Source: Salinivirgaceae bacterium (GTDB taxonomy: Bacteria > Bacteroidota > Bacteroidia > Bacteroidales > Salinivirgaceae). From it: DNA of 38,352 nt. The first letter of the stretch is position 1. Each line of letters starts with the position of its first letter. The notes beneath the pieces are model-generated. The model did no database searches and was not told the DNA's origin. It saw only the letters and a program-made list of their open reading frames with translations. Both the position numbers and the translations under genes were made by a program. The DNA lies in assembly GCA_002869335.1 (NCBI GenBank), contig PKTE01000069.1, forward strand, positions 1-38,352. The letters are read 5' to 3'. Shown one piece after another: positions 13,584 to 21,367 of this stretch.

Positions 13584-14780
13584 ATGTTACCTATAGAAAT
13601 TTTATCAGAATTAGGAAAAATCGGAGGATACGCAGTATTCTTACTTATAGGAATCGGCTTTGGAGTTGCTCTTGAATTAGCAGGTTTTGGAGACTCCAGA
13701 AGATTAGCTGCACAATTTTACTTTAAAGATATGACAGTATTAAAGACTATGTTTACTGGTATAATAGTCGCAGCAATACTTATATTTTTATCAGCAGCCA
13801 TAGGAATACTGGATTTCTCACAAATAATAGTTAATAAAACATTTTTATGGCCAGGTATTGTTGGCGGACTTATCATGGGGGTAGGCTTTATTGTTGGAGG
13901 ATATTGCCCCGGTACCTCTGTTGTGGCCGCATCAAGCTTCAAAATTGATGGTCTTACATTCCTTGTAGGGGCGATAATAGGTACGGGACTGTTTGGTGAA
14001 ACTGTTCCATTTTTTGATGAATTCTGGAACTCTTCCTATACTGAAAGATTACTAGTTTCTGATTGGCTAGGATGGTCTATCGGAGCAACAGTATTTGCAA
14101 TTGTAATTATGGCGCTTGTAATGTTTTATGGTGCCGAAAAAGTTGAAGAATTCTTTAAATTTAAAGGATCCGGTAAAAAAGTATCATGGAAAATAACAAA
14201 AAAAGCATATAAAATTGGTGCTGCGGCATTATTTACAATGGCACTTCTGGTGTGGATTATCGGACAACCTGATCTTGACCGAAAATGGGAAATAATGGAA
14301 AGCAAGTATGGTCCACAATTAGACTCTAAAGAGGTAGTTATAAGTCCATTAGAGTATGTTAAGACATATAATGACGCTAGTTTAAGACTTGTTACTTTAG
14401 ACCTAAGATCTCCGAAAGCTTTTAATGAATTTAAGATAAAAGGCTCAAAAAATGCAAATTTGGAGAATCTTCGTGATGCTGAATATGTAAAGCACCTTGC
14501 CTCTTTACCCGCGAACGGATTAGTTATTCTTATTGCTGATGACTACGCTGTTGCTGAACAGGCATGGAAATACCTTAAAGTTCAGAACGTAATAAATGTA
14601 TATATCATGGAGAATGGATTAAAAGATTATAATGAGCTTTTTGCCGATAAAACAATCCATGGAGAAGAAATAGATTTAGCTTCTCCTCCTGCTGAACTAC
14701 TGCATCTATTCCCTGAAGATGCATACATTTCTAAAATAAAAATTGTTACTAAAAAACGTGCCGGAGGATTATGCGGATAA
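13584..14780 (+). CDS. YeeE/YedE membrane protein fused to a degenerate rhodanese
   Basis: The 398-residue protein has an N-terminal YeeE/YedE half (about 1-190) with GGYCPGTSVVAASS, Cys108 being the conserved cysteine. After another membrane helix (about 210-230) comes a rhodanese-like domain (about 265-360: LVTLDLRSPKAFNEFKIKGSKNANL, then LVILIADDYAVAEQAWKYL). The rhodanese active-site loop has no cysteine (IADDYAVAEQ). Instead the protein ends RAGGLCG, with Cys397 next to last on a flexible tail. Direct sulfur transfer by the rhodanese domain is therefore unlikely, while the tail cysteine could take persulfide. It probably pairs with the 173-residue protein upstream. Confidence 0.8.
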   Translation: MLPIEILSELGKIGGYAVFLLIGIGFGVALELAGFGDSRRLAAQFYFKDMTVLKTMFTGIIVAAILIFLSAAIGILDFSQIIVNKTFLWPGIVGGLIMGVGFIVGGYCPGTSVVAASSFKIDGLTFLVGAIIGTGLFGETVPFFDEFWNSSYTERLLVSDWLGWSIGATVFAIVIMALVMFYGAEKVEEFFKFKGSGKKVSWKITKKAYKIGAAALFTMALLVWIIGQPDLDRKWEIMESKYGPQLDSKEVVISPLEYVKTYNDASLRLVTLDLRSPKAFNEFKIKGSKNANLENLRDAEYVKHLASLPANGLVILIADDYAVAEQAWKYLKVQNVINVYIMENGLKDYNELFADKTIHGEEIDLASPPAELLHLFPEDAYISKIKIVTKKRAGGLCG

Positions 14781-14829
14781 TTGATTCTCTCCCATAATTA
14801 TATTTTTTGGTATCACTTAAAGAATAAAA

Positions 14830-16701
14830 ATGAAAAATACATCATCAATAATCAATACAACAATATTAATTTTAATATTAGGATTTCTATCATTAGCGGG
14901 GTTTTCACAAAACAAAAATATCTATTCCTATTCAAATGATAATTGTCTTAGTTGTCATAGTAAGCATGTATCTGTCGATGATTATAACACCTCTGTACAT
15001 AAGGTGTTAAAGTGTAATGCTTGTAACGTCCCAGTTGAAGATATACATGGCAAAACAGATTCATTAGGTCACAAAAAAACCTGTATTAGTACTTTTAAGC
15101 AAACAGATTGTAAAGCTTGTCATAAAGATCAAGTAGCACAACATGAAAATAGTATTCACAATTCAGAAAGGCTACCAGTAAATTGTGCTCAATGTCATAG
15201 TGATATCCACGCAATTAAATCAATAAAAGGTAATAAAACAGCTACAGCAGAGTTATGTGTTAAATGCCACAAAAACCAAACTGAATTCTTCAGTTCAGTT
15301 CACAACACGGCTCTTGAAAAAGGAAATAATGACGCTGCTACTTGTACTGATTGTCATGGTGTCCATAATATCGAGAAAATTGATAATTATGCCCAAGGAC
15401 GAGAGTTTCATACAAAAGCATGCATGACATGTCATTCAGATACTGCAATGATGTCTAGAAACGATGTTTCTACTATTGCAGCTAAAACATACTTTGAGAG
15501 CTATCATGGTAAAGCAGTACGCCTTGGAAACGTTGAGAAAGTTGCAGGGTGTTCTGATTGTCATAGTTCCCACCACATTTTGCCGGCAAGTGATTCTATA
15601 TCAACAATTAACAAAAATAACCTTGTTAATACATGTATGCAATGTCACCCTGGCTCAACAGAAAACTTCGCTAAGTTTATGCCTCATGCCGATGCCCATA
15701 ATAAAAGCAAGAATCCTGTTTTGTATTGGGTAACCTTATTCATGAATGGTCTATTGATTGTTACATTCCTGTTTTTCTTGGTACACTCTTTAATGTGGGC
15801 ATATAGAAGCTTTGCAGAAATGAAGGCAAATAAGGTGAAAGGTATTTCACTAAAAGAACAAAAAAATTCAAAGCAAAAAGTTTATCGTCGCTTTAATAAG
15901 AGGCATATTATTTTACACTTATTCGTAGTTACAAGCTTCTTGGCATTATCAATAACCGGTCTTCCTTTAAAATTTAATGATACCCAATGGGGGAAAGTAC
16001 TTATGGATTTTCTTGGTGGAGTTAAAAGCGCTGGTATTATTCATCGTGTAGGGGCAGTTGTTACCTTTGGGTATTTCTTTATCACACTATACTTAACAGG
16101 AAGATTTCTTTTTACAAGAAAAGTATCTGATCAACCATTTTTAAAACGCCTGTTTGGTGTTGATTCACTTTTCCCTAACAGAAGAGACATGAAAGATTTG
16201 CGTGCTATGTTCCGTTGGTTTGTGTTTAAAGGCCCTAAACCTACTTTCGACAGATGGACATACTGGGAAAAGTTTGATTTCCTTGCGGTATTCTGGGGAG
16301 TTGCAGTTATTGGCTCAAGTGGATTAATGCTTTGGTTCCCTGAATTCTTTAGTAATTTTATGCCGGGATGGACTTTTAATGTGGCTACAATAGTTCACTC
16401 AGATGAAGCACTATTGGCAACAGGTTTCATATTTACAATTCATTTTTTCAACACTCATTTTCGTGCAGAGAAATTCCCTATGGATTTCGTTATTTTTAAC
16501 GGGCAAGTGACTGAAGAGGAAATGAAAAGCGAACGCCCGGAACTATTGAAAAGATATGAAGAAGAGGGTACTCTTGATAAATATTTGGTTAAGAAACGAA
16601 GCTCATTAGCCTGGGATATTTCTTTACGATTATTTGGTTTTACTGCTCTTTTAACAGGCATAGTGCTCGCGCTGCTAATATTATTTTCATTTATAGGATA
16701 A
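14830..16701 (+). CDS. Multiheme cytochrome c / cytochrome b fusion, probable quinol dehydrogenase
   Basis: The 623-residue protein has a signal peptide (about 1-26) and a periplasmic cytochrome c part to about residue 285. That part has eight CXXCH motifs (at 39, 94, 119 and 143, then four more up to about 270) and one altered motif, CNACN at 62-66. Five membrane helices follow, at about 300-325, 355-375, 400-425, 480-545 (two, with HSDEALLATGFIFTIHFF) and 595-620. Their histidines (KRHIILHLF, IIHRVG, VHSDEAL, TIHFFNTHF) suit b-type hemes as in cytochrome b561/FdhI-type proteins. It likely oxidises menaquinol and feeds the octaheme protein at 11589. Confidence 0.8.
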   Translation: MKNTSSIINTTILILILGFLSLAGFSQNKNIYSYSNDNCLSCHSKHVSVDDYNTSVHKVLKCNACNVPVEDIHGKTDSLGHKKTCISTFKQTDCKACHKDQVAQHENSIHNSERLPVNCAQCHSDIHAIKSIKGNKTATAELCVKCHKNQTEFFSSVHNTALEKGNNDAATCTDCHGVHNIEKIDNYAQGREFHTKACMTCHSDTAMMSRNDVSTIAAKTYFESYHGKAVRLGNVEKVAGCSDCHSSHHILPASDSISTINKNNLVNTCMQCHPGSTENFAKFMPHADAHNKSKNPVLYWVTLFMNGLLIVTFLFFLVHSLMWAYRSFAEMKANKVKGISLKEQKNSKQKVYRRFNKRHIILHLFVVTSFLALSITGLPLKFNDTQWGKVLMDFLGGVKSAGIIHRVGAVVTFGYFFITLYLTGRFLFTRKVSDQPFLKRLFGVDSLFPNRRDMKDLRAMFRWFVFKGPKPTFDRWTYWEKFDFLAVFWGVAVIGSSGLMLWFPEFFSNFMPGWTFNVATIVHSDEALLATGFIFTIHFFNTHFRAEKFPMDFVIFNGQVTEEEMKSERPELLKRYEEEGTLDKYLVKKRSSLAWDISLRLFGFTALLTGIVLALLILFSFIG

Positions 16702-16713
16702 GCAAATAATATA

Positions 16714-16763
16714 AACGAATTCAGCTTTCCCATGTGTAGTTTTATCATGGGAAAGTTTTTTTT
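16714..16763 (+). terminator. Terminator of the cytochrome operon
   Basis: CTTTCCCATG (16725-16734) pairs perfectly with CATGGGAAAG (16746-16755) around an 11-base loop, followed by eight T. It lies 24 bases after the cytochrome b stop codon. A decayed second copy with the same flanks is found at 17210-17257. Confidence 0.85.
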
Positions 16764-16800
16764 AAGGAAAGTATCTTCAAACACTTTTTCTTGCGGTATG

Positions 16801-16815
16801 CTGAGCTTGTTGAAG
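16801..16815 (+). repeat. Short dispersed motif CTGAGCTTGTTGAAG
   Basis: This 15-base motif recurs at 34962-34976 as CTGAGCTTGTCGAAG, one base different, in each case inside repeat-rich intergenic DNA. It looks like a genome-wide intergenic element rather than part of a gene. Confidence 0.5.
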
Positions 16816-16872
16816 TGAAAAAAAGTGACAAAAATTCAAGATCAAATTCTTACGCTTGAATAGGGATCGACC

Positions 16873-17042
16873 TAAGTATTTTAAGCGGGCACCTTCTATC
16901 TTGCAGCAAATGGCCGAAGGCAAATTGAAAACTGTCTGAGATGATGCTCAAGAACTTCGAAAAGAAACGAATACATCAATAGCATCATCGAGTTTTTTCA
17001 ATTTAATTTGCGAAAGATAAGAAGGTAGATTAAAATGCTAAG
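16873..17042. repeat. MITE-like imperfect long inverted repeat
   Basis: The stretch 16873-16948 and the reverse complement of 16981-17042 share blocks in the same order: an AAGTATTTTAA/AGCATTTTAA block, CCTTCTATCTT/CCTTCTTATCTT, GCAAAT, AAATTGAAAA and GATGATGCT. The arms are about 60-75 bases with small gaps, around a 32-base centre. It has no open reading frame. It sits between two copies of the same terminator and fills most of the 692-base gap to the next gene; the remaining bases show only AT-rich sequence and short hairpins. Confidence 0.6.
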
Positions 17043-17209
17043 TCTTGACTTTTTTGCTTCGTTTTTGTGTTAAGACAAAAATGAAGATCGAAGAGAAATA
17101 AAGTCTAATAGATCAAAATAGCACTGATTTTCTAGTTCACTATGATCATTTCTTTACTATTAGAAAAGTAATCGTCCATAACTATCTGAAGTGATTCTCA
17201 AATATTATA

Positions 17210-17257
17210 AGCGAATTCAACTTTCTTATATTTAGTTTTATAAGGGGAAAGTTTTTT
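17210..17257 (+). repeat. Decayed second copy of the cytochrome-operon terminator
   Basis: It shares CGAATTCA, CTTTC, TAGTTTTAT and GGGAAAGTTTTTT with 16714-16763 in the same order and spacing. Its stem has lost pairing (CTTTC with GAAAG, then two G-U pairs only), so it is probably weak. No gene stops just before it, which suggests the sequence was duplicated or split by the element between. Confidence 0.6.
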
Positions 17258-17285
17258 AGCAAAAAATCATAATTTTCACTAGCCA

Positions 17286-17317
17286 TGTTCCGAAAACGTT
17301 TGTTATCCTTAAGTGCA
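17286..17317 (+). repeat. Right copy of the 32-bp direct repeat
   Basis: Starting TGTTCCGAAAACG and ending GTGCA, it matches 11039-11070 at 29 of 32 bases in the same orientation. It lies 76 bases before the DoxX gene and just outside the cytochrome cassette and its repeat debris. Confidence 0.6.
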
Positions 17318-17393
17318 TGTTAATTATCAAATTAATTAAAACATTTAATACTAACTTAAGGTTAGAACCGTAAAGCCAACATAATTTTATACA

Positions 17394-17813
17394 ATGAAAA
17401 TTAATCAAAAATCATCACTTAAGTATGTGCATACTGGTCTGCTAATTATTAGGTTGGGGATTGGTATTATGTTTATTCTTCATGGTTTGCCAAAGCTAAT
17501 GGGAGGTCCGGATAAGTGGGAGGCAGTTGGTGGCGCTATGGAAAGCCTCGGAATTTATTTTTTTCCAACTTTTTGGGGATTTATGGCAGGATTTGCTGAA
17601 ACAGTTGGAGGATTATTATTAATTTTGGGTCTTGCATTTATGCCGGCCGCTTTAATGATGGCATTTACTATGTTCATAGCCTTTTTAAAGCATTACACAG
17701 CGGGAGACGGATTTTCAGGTTATTCACACGCGTTCGAGGCAATGATATTATTTATAGGTCTGGCAATTACCGGTCCTGGGAAATATCGGTTGTCTAAGAT
17801 GATAATAAAATAG
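17394..17813 (+). CDS. DoxX family membrane protein
   Basis: The 139-residue inner-membrane protein has the DoxX layout of four hydrophobic helices, starting with the family signature LLIIRLGIGIMFILHGLPKLMGGP and continuing GFMAGFAETVGGLLLILGL and MMAFTMFIAFLKHY. The name comes from the thiosulfate:quinone reductase subunit of Acidianus, but most bacterial members are of unknown or oxidative-stress-related role, and DoxX here is outside the direct-repeat boundary of the cytochrome cassette. A link to sulfur metabolism is therefore possible but not supported by anything in the protein itself. It is followed 80 bases later by glutamine synthetase. Confidence 0.8.
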   Translation: MKINQKSSLKYVHTGLLIIRLGIGIMFILHGLPKLMGGPDKWEAVGGAMESLGIYFFPTFWGFMAGFAETVGGLLLILGLAFMPAALMMAFTMFIAFLKHYTAGDGFSGYSHAFEAMILFIGLAITGPGKYRLSKMIIK

Positions 17814-17893
17814 CATACTAATAATTAGTGTGTGATATTGGGGTTGAGCTTTTTTACTAAACAATCTATATTAACTATTTAAAAATTAGCATT

Positions 17894-20080
17894 ATGCCAA
17901 ACATTCGTTTTAAAGCCTTAGAGCAGATTATGCAGGATAAATTTGAACCTGTAACTGCAAAGTACCAAAAAGTATCTGAATACTTCGCGCGTGCGGTTTT
18001 TACCCATGAGAAAATGCAAAACTATTTATCACAAAAGGCTTATGACGAATTTCAACAATCTATACAACAAAACACTCCTATAAATGAACAGTTAGCCGAT
18101 CAAATTGCATCAGCCATGAAAGGATGGGCTATGGAACAAGGAGCTACTCACTATACTCACTGGTTTCAGCCGTTGAATGGAGCTACTGCTGAAAAGCATG
18201 ATGCATTTATTGATTTTGCAGGTGATCATGACAATTTAGAGCGCTTCTCAGGAAAACTATTAGTGCAGCAAGAACCAGATGCATCAAGTTTCCCAAGTGG
18301 TGGTATGCGAAATACTTTTGAAGCCAGAGGATATACAGGTTGGGATCCGACTTCACCAGCCTTTATCATAGATGGAACACTATGTATTCCAACTGTATTT
18401 ATCTCATATAAAGGAGATTCACTGGATTTTAAAACACCGCTTCTTAAATCGCAAAGAGCGATAAGTGAAGCTGCATCAAAAATATGTCAGCTCTTCGACC
18501 AAAATGTATCTCAGGTAAAAGTTACTTTAGGTTGGGAACAAGAATATTTTTTAGTTGACGAAAGACTTTACATGGCTCGTCCTGATTTGCATCTTACCGG
18601 GCGTACTTTGATGGGGCACGCTTCGGCCAAAGATCAGCAAATGGAAGATCATTATTTTGGAAGTATTCCAAGCCGTGTAATGACATTTATACAAGACTTT
18701 GAGCATCAGGCACATTTATTGGGAATTCCAGTAAAAACACGACACAACGAGGTGGCACCCGGGCAATTTGAATGTGCCCCGATGTTTGAAGAAGTGAATC
18801 TGGCCGTAGATCACAACCAGCTGGTAATGGATCTCATGAAAAAAGTAGCCAGAAAGCACAAATTCCGTGTTTTATTGCACGAAAAACCTTTCCAGGGCGT
18901 GAATGGTTCCGGAAAACATAATAACTGGTCGTTGATGACTGATACGGGCATTAACTTACTTTCTCCCGGTAAAGTTCCAGGTAAAAACCTTATGTTTTTA
19001 AGTTTCCTTGTTAATGCCATTAGCGCCGTTTATCACAATGCGGACATATTGCGTAGTTCTATTGTGTCTGCGGGTAATCAGCACCGTTTGGGAGCTAATG
19101 AGGCACCACCGGCCATTATTTCTGTATTCATTGGTCAGGAGTTAACACGTATTTTGAATCAAATTGCAGATAGTCCTGAAAAGGATCTTTCTGATGAAAT
19201 GTCGGCAAAAATTCAACTGAACATTGCCAATATTCCTGAATTATTGCTTGATAATACAGACCGTAACCGTACATCACCATTTGCATTTACCGGAAACCGA
19301 TTTGAGTTCCGTGCGGTGGGTTCTTCTTCGAATTGTGCATCACCCATGATTGTGCTAAATACAGCAATGGCCGACCAATTGGAGAAATTTTACAAAAAGC
19401 TTTCTGATAAAATGAAAGGTGGAAAGTCATTTGATAAGGTATTGATTTCACTATTACGTGATGAAATATTAACGTCAAAAACGGTACTTTTCGAAGGCGA
19501 TGGATATAGCGATAATTGGGTAAAAGAGGCTGAGGGAAGAGGACTTACAAATGTTCGTTCAGTTTCTGAGGCGTTAAAAAGCTTTGTGAAAAAAGATTCA
19601 GAAAAACTGTTTAGCAAGCACAATGTATTTACAAAAAAAGAGCTTGAAGCACGTTATGAGATTAGTTTAGATATGTTTATCAAACAAATGCAAATTGAAT
19701 CGCGTGTTTTAGGTGATCTTGCTATTAATCATGTGGTTCCTACAGCTATTCAATATCAAAATATTTTAATTGATAATGTGAAGGGTTTGAAAGAGATATT
19801 GGACGGCAAAGATTATCGTGAAATGTCGCAACCACATATTGATTCCATCAAGAAAATTTCAGGTCACGTAAAAAGCATCCGCGAAATGGTTTCAAAAATG
19901 GTTGATGCCCGCAAAAAAGCCAATGAAGCAGAAACCATTGTAAAGAGTGCAGATATTTATGATAAAAAAGTCCAAATTTGGTTCGATGAAATTCGTTACC
20001 ATATTGATAAACTCGAATTGATTTGTGACGACAATATGTGGCCATTGCCAAAATACCGTGAACTATTATTTATTAGGTAA
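17894..20080 (+). CDS. glnN: Glutamine synthetase type III
   Basis: At 728 residues this has the length of GSIII, much longer than GSI. It makes glutamine from glutamate, ammonia and ATP in the cytoplasm, as a double hexameric ring. Family motifs are plain: the N-terminal GSIII domain with QGATHYTHWFQPLNG, GWEQEYFLVDE (Glu metal ligands), TRHNEVAPGQFECAPMFEE, VNGSGKHNNWSL, and NRTSPFAFTGNRFEFRAVGSS, followed by the C-terminal GSIII region. GSIII is the usual form in Bacteroidota, normally ammonia-regulated. It stands alone, ending in a strong terminator. Confidence 0.95.
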   Translation: MPNIRFKALEQIMQDKFEPVTAKYQKVSEYFARAVFTHEKMQNYLSQKAYDEFQQSIQQNTPINEQLADQIASAMKGWAMEQGATHYTHWFQPLNGATAEKHDAFIDFAGDHDNLERFSGKLLVQQEPDASSFPSGGMRNTFEARGYTGWDPTSPAFIIDGTLCIPTVFISYKGDSLDFKTPLLKSQRAISEAASKICQLFDQNVSQVKVTLGWEQEYFLVDERLYMARPDLHLTGRTLMGHASAKDQQMEDHYFGSIPSRVMTFIQDFEHQAHLLGIPVKTRHNEVAPGQFECAPMFEEVNLAVDHNQLVMDLMKKVARKHKFRVLLHEKPFQGVNGSGKHNNWSLMTDTGINLLSPGKVPGKNLMFLSFLVNAISAVYHNADILRSSIVSAGNQHRLGANEAPPAIISVFIGQELTRILNQIADSPEKDLSDEMSAKIQLNIANIPELLLDNTDRNRTSPFAFTGNRFEFRAVGSSSNCASPMIVLNTAMADQLEKFYKKLSDKMKGGKSFDKVLISLLRDEILTSKTVLFEGDGYSDNWVKEAEGRGLTNVRSVSEALKSFVKKDSEKLFSKHNVFTKKELEARYEISLDMFIKQMQIESRVLGDLAINHVVPTAIQYQNILIDNVKGLKEILDGKDYREMSQPHIDSIKKISGHVKSIREMVSKMVDARKKANEAETIVKSADIYDKKVQIWFDEIRYHIDKLELICDDNMWPLPKYRELLFIR

Positions 20081-20102
20081 ATAAAATAGTGTATAAGTAG
20101 AA

Positions 20103-20137
20103 GGGCTGCCAAAATCATGGCAGCCCTTTGTTTTTTT
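20103..20137 (+). terminator. Terminator of the glutamine synthetase gene
   Basis: GGGCTGCCA and TGGCAGCCC form a perfect 9-bp stem with a six-base loop, followed by TTTGTTTTTTT. It begins 22 bases after the stop codon. Confidence 0.9.
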
Positions 20138-20155
20138 ATGTCTTTTAAATCTGCG

Positions 20156-20293
20156 CTGCCGCGCGATTATATCGCGTGGCTTTGTTTCAAGCCTAGATAA
20201 ACTTAAAATGAATATTTCCAATTAAATTATTGCCAGAATTAATTCGGAATAAATAGAAACTAAGTACACCCACGCGATGAAATCGTGCGGTAG
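20156..20293. repeat. Intergenic element with nested inverted repeats
   Basis: The 24-base arms 20156-20179 (CTGCCGCGCGATTATATCGC and GTGG) and 20270-20293 are inverted repeats matching at 20 of 24 positions, about 90 bases apart. Each arm is itself a near-palindrome of the type CGCGAT-N3-ATCG. It sits alone between two convergent terminators and codes for nothing, so it resembles a non-autonomous dispersed repeat. The rest of the 389-base gap is AT-rich with no other signal. Confidence 0.55.
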
Positions 20294-20372
20294 CCGGGTT
20301 TTGAGACACGTCAAAATCCAAACAAAAACAAATAACAATTCAAAATGCAAGTATAAATTTGCACCAGATAGC

Positions 20373-20404
20373 ATAATAAAAGGCTGCCAAAATCTTGGCA
20401 GCCC
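20373..20404 (-). terminator. Terminator of yebC
   Basis: On the minus strand GGCTGCCAA pairs with TTGGCAGCC around a four-base loop, followed by TTTTATTATG. Its stem is nearly the same sequence as the glutamine synthetase terminator 250 bases away, which faces it. Confidence 0.8.
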
Positions 20405-20469
20405 TTAGTTTATTATAAGTTTTGATTTAATCTTTTGTAGCAAGAAGATAGGTTTCTTGCAGAGACTAC

Positions 20470-21180
20470 TTATGCAATATTTGTAAATACATTTTGCACG
20501 TCGTCGTCCTCTTCCATCTTATCCAACATCTTTTCAATCTCTTCTAATTGCTCATCTGTATACTCAGTTGGATCATTGGCGATGCGCTGTAAGGTTGCTT
20601 TTTTAATCTCAATGCCTTTGTATTCAATCGCTTTTGTAAGGTCACCAAATACGGTATAATCACCATAAACGTAAACCATTTCTTCGTGCATTTCAATAGA
20701 CTCTAATCCGGCATCGATCAATTCCAGCTCAAGTTCTTCTGGATCAAAATCGTCAGTTTTTTCGAATTCAATTACAGCTTTGCGACTGAATAAAAACTCC
20801 AAAGATCCGTTTGGCACCATGGAACCACCGGCTTTATTAAAATATGATTTTACATTAGCTACAGTACGCATGTTATTGTCTGTCATACACTCCACAAAAA
20901 CCAATACACCATGAGGCCCTTTGCCTTCAAAGTTCATTTCGATATATGCATCGGCATCTTTTCCTTCGGCACGTTTAATGGCATTCTCAATATTATCTTT
21001 AGGCATATTTTGCGCCTTGGCATTTTGAATGGCCGTTCTTAATTTCGGATTAAGTTCCGGATCAACACCTCCATCTTTAGCTGCAACAGTAATAGCTTTG
21101 GCCAACTTGGGGAATACTTTTGACATCTTATCCCAACGTTTCTCTTTTGCCGCACGGCGATATTCGAATGCTCTTCCCAT
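20470..21180 (-). CDS. yebC: YebC/PmpR family protein
   Basis: The 236-residue protein has the family length and marks: [38 protein letters not shown] at the start (the usual GHSKWxxIxxRK replaced by [15 protein letters not shown]), [39 protein letters not shown], and FSRKAVIEF. The central and C-terminal domains are the normal three-domain cleft. The GRAFEYRRA opening is typical of Bacteroidota members. YebC proteins bind DNA in some species and relieve ribosome stalling at proline stretches in others. It is monocistronic, ending in its own terminator. Confidence 0.92.
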   Translation of the reverse strand: MGRAFEYRRAAKEKRWDKMSKVFPKLAKAITVAAKDGGVDPELNPKLRTAIQNAKAQNMPKDNIENAIKRAEGKDADAYIEMNFEGKGPHGVLVFVECMTDNNMRTVANVKSYFNKAGGSMVPNGSLEFLFSRKAVIEFEKTDDFDPEELELELIDAGLESIEMHEEMVYVYGDYTVFGDLTKAIEYKGIEIKKATLQRIANDPTEYTDEQLEEIEKMLDKMEEDDDVQNVFTNIA

Positions 21181-21367
21181 ATTATTATGATTTATTTTAT
21201 TTTGAAATTTTTGAATGCGCTAAAATACTGATTTTTTGAACAAAAATGAAGTAGTTTGGTGAATTGTATCTGTTTATGAGCTAATGATCGTATATACAGA
21301 TTAGAGTCTAAAAATTTAGTGGAATTGTTTTTTAAATAATGCGTATGGAAACTCTTAAAAATATCTG

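Noticed and set aside
17394-17813. DoxX as thiosulfate:quinone reductase subunit and part of the cytochrome cassette
   Set aside because: It lies outside the right direct repeat, with no DoxA/DoxD partner, and the family is too broad to support this role.
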